Assembly (NCBI GenBank): GCA_013138675.1
Contig: WTCH01000185.1
Coordinates: forward strand, 1 to 9,215
Source: Woeseiaceae bacterium
Lineage (GTDB): Bacteria > Pseudomonadota > Gammaproteobacteria > Steroidobacterales > Woeseiaceae
Reading direction: 5' to 3'
DNA length: 9,215 nt
Shown here piece after piece: positions 6,612-9,215 of this stretch; the first letter of the stretch is position 1; each line of letters starts with the position of its first letter. The notes beneath the pieces are model-generated. The model made no database searches and was not told the origin of the DNA. It saw nothing but the letters and a program-made list of their open reading frames with translations. Position numbers and translations under genes: made by a program.

Positions 6612-7505
6612 GTGTTCAAGGGCTCTCTGGTCGCTTTAGCAACGCCATTCGACTCCAATAATCGGGTCGATTACGCGTCGCTCAAGGGGCTGATCGAATT
6701 TCATGTCAGTGAAGGGACTGACGGTCTCGTGATTGCCGGCACAACCGGTGAGGCGGCAACAATGAATCGGGACGAGCATACAGAGCTCGTCGCCAGGTCT
6801 GTCGAGTTCGCGGGCGGACGGTTGCCCGTCATCGCGGGGACTGGCTCAAATTCGACGCGCCAGACAATCAATATGTCACGGTGTGTTGCAGAAATTGGTG
6901 TGGATGCATTACTGGTCGTCGTGCCGTACTACAACAAGCCGATGCAAGAGGGCATGTTCCAGCATTTCACAGCAATTGCTGACGCCGTGCCCAAGCCAGT
7001 GCTGATGTACAACGTTCCTGGCCGGACTGTTGCGGACATGCAGGCTGAAACGGTTGCCCGCCTTGCTGAGCACGACAATATCTTCGGTATCAAGGAAGCG
7101 ACCGGCGACATCGAGCGCCTGCGACAGATTCAGGCGCTGGTCGACGACAAAAACTTCATGTTATACAGCGGCGATGATTTCTCGGCGCTGGAGTTTCTTA
7201 AAGAAGGCGGGCATGGCATCGTGACTGTTAGCGGCAACGTTGTTCCCGCAGCCATCGCGAGACTCTGCAGCCTGGTGGCGGAAGGTGCGTTTGACGACGC
7301 GAAAGAGATTGATGATTCCTTGCAGCCCTTGAACAATGCCCTATTTGTCGAGTCGAATCCGATACCGGTCAAATGGGCACTGAACCAGATGGGGCTCATC
7401 CCGCCGCATCTGCGTTTGCCGATGACGCAGTTTGCGCCGGAGTACCACGATCAAATGCGAGCAGCGCTGGCTGTCGCAGGAGTTAACCTGGAGAATGCCG
7501 CATGA
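6612..7505 (+). CDS. dapA: DapA, 4-hydroxy-tetrahydrodipicolinate synthase
   Basis: Cytoplasmic aldolase-type TIM-barrel enzyme that condenses pyruvate with aspartate semialdehyde, the first committed step of the diaminopimelate/lysine pathway. From GTG at 6612 it has 297 residues (E. coli 292) and aligns without gaps through the catalytic region. The Schiff-base lysine is K161 in GIKEATG, the catalytic Tyr133 is in MYNVPGRT with Arg138, and Thr44-Thr45 are in GTTGE; Tyr106-Tyr107 are in VPYYNKP. Of the E. coli lysine-inhibition site, His56, Asn80 and Tyr106 are kept, but positions 53 and 84 are Arg and Gln instead of His and Glu, so feedback inhibition may differ. The stop overlaps the next ATG (ATGA). 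The gene is divergent from gcvR, as in E. coli. Confidence 0.96.
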   Translation: MFKGSLVALATPFDSNNRVDYASLKGLIEFHVSEGTDGLVIAGTTGEAATMNRDEHTELVARSVEFAGGRLPVIAGTGSNSTRQTINMSRCVAEIGVDALLVVVPYYNKPMQEGMFQHFTAIADAVPKPVLMYNVPGRTVADMQAETVARLAEHDNIFGIKEATGDIERLRQIQALVDDKNFMLYSGDDFSALEFLKEGGHGIVTVSGNVVPAAIARLCSLVAEGAFDDAKEIDDSLQPLNNALFVESNPIPVKWALNQMGLIPPHLRLPMTQFAPEYHDQMRAALAVAGVNLENAA

Positions 7506-7753
7506 TGCTGGCGAGATTGTTGTTAGTAGCCGTTCTAGGCGCGATGGCGGCTTGTGGCGGGTCGAAAATGCTGACCTGCGACGAAGGTCCGTACCAGGCG
7601 GCAGTGCGTTCACCGCGTGTGCAGTCCCCGGAAGGACTGGATAGCCTGGATCCGCTCAATGAAGCGCCACTTCCGGCGGCATCGCCGCAAGCCCCACGGC
7701 CGGCTGAAGGGCCATGCCTGGAGCATCCGCCCGAGACCATCAGGATTGAGTGA
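7502..7753 (+). CDS. small lipoprotein at the bamC position, resembling the BamC N-terminal segment
   Basis: Predicted lipoprotein of 83 residues. A signal peptide (LLLVAVLGAM core) ends in a lipobox-like AMAAC with Cys18, followed by Gly-Gly. The mature part is proline-rich with no predicted fold. The stretch YQAAVRSPRVQSPEG and then LDPLNEAPLP resembles the extended N-terminal segment of BamC (Tyr-x-x-Ala, a Pro-containing linker, then a Leu-Pro/Ile-Pro end), the part that in E. coli lies along BamD. The two globular BamC domains are absent. Two further cysteines (26 and 72) could form a disulfide. The ATG overlaps the dapA stop by four bases and has GGAG eight bases upstream. Position directly after dapA is that of bamC in E. 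coli. The lipoprotein nature is well supported; the BamC relationship is my inference. Confidence 0.75.
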   Translation: MMLARLLLVAVLGAMAACGGSKMLTCDEGPYQAAVRSPRVQSPEGLDSLDPLNEAPLPAASPQAPRPAEGPCLEHPPETIRIE

Positions 7754-7762
7754 GCAAATTAC

Positions 7763-7853
7763 GGAGAGATGGCTGAGTGGTTTAAGGTGCTCGCCTGGAA
7801 AGCGAGTGTGCGGTGATACCGCACCGAGGGTTCGAATCCCTCTCTCTCCGCCA
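7763..7853 (+). tRNA. tRNA-Ser (anticodon GGA)
   Basis: A complete class II tRNA with encoded CCA. The acceptor stem GGAGAGA (7763-7769) pairs with TCTCTCC (7843-7849), the discriminator is G and CCA is at 7851-7853. The anticodon stem CTCGC/GCGAG encloses CTGGAAA with anticodon GGA at 7797-7799, reading UCC and UCU. The long variable arm has a GTGCGGT/ACCGCAC stem, which is diagnostic for serine together with the anticodon. The T arm is GAGGG-TTCGAAT-CCCTC. It starts nine bases after the lipoprotein stop and has no clear promoter of its own, so it may be cut from the dapA transcript. The strong terminator just downstream fits this. Its last 19 bases are repeated at 8053-8071. Confidence 0.97.
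7835..7853 (+). repeat. first copy of 19-bp direct repeat (tRNA-Ser 3' end)
   Basis: AATCCCTCTCTCTCCGCCA, the 3' part of the T arm, the 3' acceptor strand and CCA of the tRNA-Ser gene, recurs exactly at 8053-8071. The 3' end of a tRNA gene is the classic attachment site for tyrosine-recombinase elements. Confidence 0.85.
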
Positions 7854-7863
7854 GAAAAATCAG

Positions 7864-7891
7864 AGGCCCCTTCAAGGGGCCTTTTGTTTTT
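7864..7891 (+). terminator. strong intrinsic terminator after tRNA-Ser
   Basis: AGGCCCC (7864-7870) pairs perfectly with GGGGCCT (7876-7882) around a TTCAA loop, followed by TTTGTTTTT. It stands 10 bases after the tRNA CCA end and probably ends the dapA-lipoprotein-tRNA transcription unit. It should also keep transcripts from entering the hairpin region beyond. Confidence 0.9.
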
Positions 7892-8052
7892 CTCGCCGAG
7901 TGAGCGCCAGGATTTCGAACCCTGTTCGACCAACGCAGCAGCGCAGCTGCTAGTTGGCGGGGAGCCCGCGGAGCGGGCGAGCCACAAAATTCCCATGCGA
8001 TTTTGGACGCACGAAGTGCGCCCCGTAGGGGCGAGGAGCGGAGCGACGAGTC
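7892..8052. other. non-coding hairpin array with GNA triloops
   Basis: The stretch from the lipoprotein stop (7753) to the barrel gene stop (8085) has no protein gene that I can support. Beyond the tRNA and terminator it holds a row of perfect inverted repeats. They are AGCAGC-GCA-GCTGCT (7937-7951, with outer CCAAC/GTTGG at 7930-7934 and 7953-7957), GCCCGC-GGA-GCGGGC (7964-7978), CAAAAT/ATTTTG (7985-8005, nine-base loop), CGCAC-GAA-GTGCG (8008-8020) and CCCC-GTA-GGGG (8021-8031). Four of the five have GNA triloops on the plus strand, a loop type known to form very stable mini-hairpins in single-stranded DNA. The array is bounded on the left by the tRNA gene and on the right by a copy of its 3' end. 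I do not recognise a named repeat family. Confidence 0.7.
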
Positions 8053-8071
8053 AATCCCTCTCTCTCCGCCA
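8053..8071 (+). repeat. second copy of the tRNA-Ser 3' end, att-like
   Basis: AATCCCTCTCTCTCCGCCA repeats exactly the last 19 bases of the tRNA gene, 218 bases downstream of the first copy. The sequence on its left (GACGAGTC) does not continue the tRNA match, so the repeat ends sharply there. A degenerate further copy, TCAATCCCTTCTC, follows at 8074-8086 and runs into the stop codon of the neighbouring barrel gene. Confidence 0.85.
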
Positions 8072-8084
8072 CTTCAATCCCTTC

Positions 8085-9215
8085 TCAGAACGCCTCGCCG
8101 ACACCGACGTAAATCTCCGTGCCTTCCGTGCCGGTAGCAACGTCGAATGACAGGCCTACACGATGTTCCTTGGACAGCACGAAACGAGTGCCTATTCCGA
8201 CGGCGGGCAGAAAATTGTTACCAAAATTGCTGAATTTGTCTGCGACCTCACCGAATCCCACAAAGCCAGTGAATATCCAGCGATCACTGTAATGCCAGCG
8301 ATATTCTGTTTGTGCCGCGTACATCATACGGTCACGAAAGCGGCCCGACGGATAACCGCGCAGGTCCGTACTGCCGCCAAAGGAGCTTTTCAGAAAAAAC
8401 GGCACATCGCCTTCTGCCCAACGCATCATGACGCGAGAAGCCAGAACGTTGCGCTCGCCTATTGGATGATAATAGTTCGCTGAGATCTTGTAGGTTTCGC
8501 CGTCAAAATCACTGCCCACCGAGTCACTGTAGAACATTGCGCGGCCGTCGATCTTCCAGCCCTCCCTTGGAAATTGCTCGTGGTCCCGCGAATCCCACTC
8601 GAGCGGAATCATCCACGCGCCGATATCCAGTCCGCCAATTGGGTTGACCAGATTGGGGTCCGGGATAACCAATTCCGCGCGCGTGTCGACCGTGCCGCCC
8701 GTATAACCGAGCCCGACATAGAGTTTTTTCCACACTCGGTAGGTACCGCTCGCAAAATAGAGCGGCATCTCCTGCAAAATATCGAGGCCGATTCCAAGTT
8801 CGTTTTGGTCATTGCCGACACCGTAAAAGCGATAACGCAGGTCCGCGTAGGCCGCGCCGACTTTTACTCGCAACTTGTCCTCGAGAAGGTGCAGGTAGGC
8901 GCCGCCGCCATAGGCGTAGCTGCCATTTTCGGCAATCATGCCGAAGCCACCTATTATCGACGGTGGGGACTCGGAGCCCTCTTTCTTTGAATTCAGGAAG
9001 TAACCGCCTGCAAGTGTCAGATTCCAGCCGAGCTGCGGTGAATAGCCGGGAATTGGCGCTATCACCAGGTCCTTGGGCCACCTTTCTGCAAATCGCTGCA
9101 GGGATGTGCCTTCGAAATCCGCATCACCCAGGTCGAGTCCGCCGCCGACCATGTCAAAAGCCTCGGCCGCAGGCAGGTCGAAGTCGCGATTATCTTCTAC
9201 GACTTCTTCATTGCC
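8085..9215 (-). CDS. BamA/D15-superfamily outer-membrane beta-barrel, 5' part outside the window
   Basis: C-terminal part (377 codons visible) of an Omp85-type outer-membrane barrel. An ATG at 9152 exists, but the frame stays open to the window edge (encoding EEVVEDNRDFDLPAAEAFD upstream), and no signal peptide is seen, so the true start is probably beyond 9215. Evidence for the family: alternating aromatic and polar strands throughout, the motif DSRDHEQFPREGW (about 8555-8591), which matches the D-x-RD...P...G strand motif of D15 proteins, and DLRGYPSGRFRD with the L6-loop (V/L)RGY motif at 8352-8363. The last residue is phenylalanine, the usual BAM recognition end. No POTRA domain is visible in this part; whether one exists upstream cannot be seen. 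It converges on the tRNA region. Substrate or role is unknown. Confidence 0.85.
   Translation of the reverse strand, partial: GNEEVVEDNRDFDLPAAEAFDMVGGGLDLGDADFEGTSLQRFAERWPKDLVIAPIPGYSPQLGWNLTLAGGYFLNSKKEGSESPPSIIGGFGMIAENGSYAYGGGAYLHLLEDKLRVKVGAAYADLRYRFYGVGNDQNELGIGLDILQEMPLYFASGTYRVWKKLYVGLGYTGGTVDTRAELVIPDPNLVNPIGGLDIGAWMIPLEWDSRDHEQFPREGWKIDGRAMFYSDSVGSDFDGETYKISANYYHPIGERNVLASRVMMRWAEGDVPFFLKSSFGGSTDLRGYPSGRFRDRMMYAAQTEYRWHYSDRWIFTGFVGFGEVADKFSNFGNNFLPAVGIGTRFVLSKEHRVGLSFDVATGTEGTEIYVGVGEAF

Noticed and set aside
7610..7996. Minus-strand open frame of 128 codons across the tRNA gene
   Set aside because: It reads the antisense of tRNA-Ser, giving the well-known spurious GGERGIRTLG peptide, plus the terminator and the lipoprotein gene in a shadow frame. 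No ribosome binding site or family match.
7617..8150. Plus-strand open frame of 177 codons through tRNA, terminator and hairpin array
   Set aside because: It runs through a tRNA and a strong terminator, and its composition reflects the repeats. Not a plausible protein.
1..9215. CRISPR array, insertion sequence or integrase gene
   Set aside because: No regularly spaced direct repeats, no transposase or recombinase motifs in any frame. Only the tRNA-end repeat hints at past integration.

Overview
This window reads as an ordinary chromosomal core locus of a gammaproteobacterium. The GC content is moderate to high, the reading frames are tightly packed, the complete Mla outer-membrane lipid-asymmetry pathway is present, and the gene order gcvR-bcp next to a divergent dapA plus lipoprotein gene matches the arrangement known from Escherichia coli. 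The exact lineage cannot be read from the sequence. An environmental group outside the Enterobacterales is my guess, because mlaA and bepA sit beside the other mla genes and the BamC-position lipoprotein is reduced to a short form.

Left part (145-3127, plus strand): mlaF, mlaE, mlaD, mlaC and mlaB form one compact operon for the inner-membrane ABC transporter (MlaFEDB) and its periplasmic lipid carrier (MlaC). mlaF has no ATG, GTG or TTG at a sensible position and appears to begin with CTG. Middle part (3134-6518, minus strand): gcvR, bcp, bepA and mlaA run towards the mla operon and meet it tail to tail, with six bases between the mlaB and mlaA stop codons. mlaA encodes the outer-membrane lipoprotein that passes mislocalised phospholipids to MlaC. 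bepA encodes a periplasmic M48 protease/chaperone for outer-membrane protein quality control. bcp is a peroxiredoxin and gcvR an ACT-domain regulator.

Right part (6519-9215): dapA (lysine and cell-wall precursor synthesis) diverges from gcvR and overlaps by four bases a small lipoprotein gene whose mature part resembles only the extended N-terminal segment of BamC. Nine bases further on is a tRNA-Ser(GGA) gene, then a strong intrinsic terminator. After that comes an unusual non-coding stretch of about 180 bp. It contains a tandem series of perfect hairpins, four of them with GNA triloops (GCA, GGA, GAA, GTA), and ends in an exact 19-bp copy of the 3' end of the tRNA gene. This looks like a small element or remnant at a tRNA attachment site and is the most novel part of the window. 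The window closes with the C-terminal part of a BamA/D15-superfamily outer-membrane barrel on the minus strand, cut by the window edge.

Functionally, most of the genes concern envelope upkeep: lipid asymmetry (Mla), barrel-protein assembly and quality control (BepA, the BamC-like lipoprotein, the D15-type barrel) and precursor supply (DapA).
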